DNA of 6,948 nucleotides from Gammaproteobacteria bacterium (GTDB lineage Bacteria > Pseudomonadota > Gammaproteobacteria > Chromatiales > Chromatiaceae). Shown piece after piece: positions 6,940 to 6,948 of the stretch (its first letter is position 1; each line of letters begins with the position of its first letter). The position numbers were made by a program, and so were the translations under genes. Location: contig JAJRUY010000343.1 of assembly GCA_024277555.1 (NCBI GenBank), positions 1 through 6,948 of the forward strand, in the 5' to 3' direction. The notes beneath the pieces are model-generated. The model was not told the origin of the DNA. It saw only the letters and a list, made by a program, of their open reading frames with translations, and ran no database searches.

Positions 6940-6948
6940 CGTTTATGA

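Noticed and set aside
1..6948. Mobile elements, CRISPR, tRNA, rRNA or a defence island
   Set aside because: No transposase or integrase motifs, regularly spaced repeats or tRNA-like folds were seen. All five genes are common chromosomal families.

Overview
The window reads as an ordinary, gene-dense piece of a gammaproteobacterial chromosome. The YbbA, YbbP and TesA homologues sit in the same divergent arrangement as in Escherichia coli, and the PNPase is of the gammaproteobacterial type. By eye the base composition is moderately GC-rich. A Chromatiales-like sulfur oxidiser would fit, but the genus cannot be fixed from the sequence alone. There are five well-supported genes, all apparently intact. 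I see no mobile element, CRISPR array, tRNA or rRNA.

Layout: positions 1-131 are AT-rich and hold at most the last codons of a rightward gene, plus two weak inverted repeats. Positions 132-3277 (minus strand) are a two-gene operon encoding an ABC transporter of the YbbA-YbbP (LolCDE/MacB-like, FtsX-fold) class. The ATPase gene comes first and overlaps the permease gene by one base. Positions 3264-4555 (plus strand) are a second two-gene operon. It encodes a secreted TesA-type SGNH esterase/lysophospholipase and, overlapping by one base, a membrane-anchored zinc metallopeptidase of the YugP-like family. The two operons diverge, and their first genes overlap head-to-head by 14 bp, so each promoter must lie inside the opposite gene. 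Positions 4556-4832 are a gene-free convergent spacer ending in a perfect 15-bp inverted repeat flanked by A and T tracts, a bidirectional terminator. Positions 4833-6926 (minus strand) encode polynucleotide phosphorylase (pnp), starting with GTG behind a good ribosome binding site.

How the genes work together: YbbA powers YbbP at the inner membrane, probably to move or extract a hydrophobic compound or lipid. TesA acts on acyl esters or thioesters in the periplasm, so transporter and esterase plausibly form one envelope-lipid module. The co-transcribed zinc peptidase may belong to it, but that is inference. PNPase is an unrelated housekeeping RNA-decay enzyme that shares only the terminator. 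I find no clearly new biological system. The points most worth a second look are the head-to-head start overlap with its repeated ACCTGTT words, the esterase-peptidase coupling, and the shared terminator.
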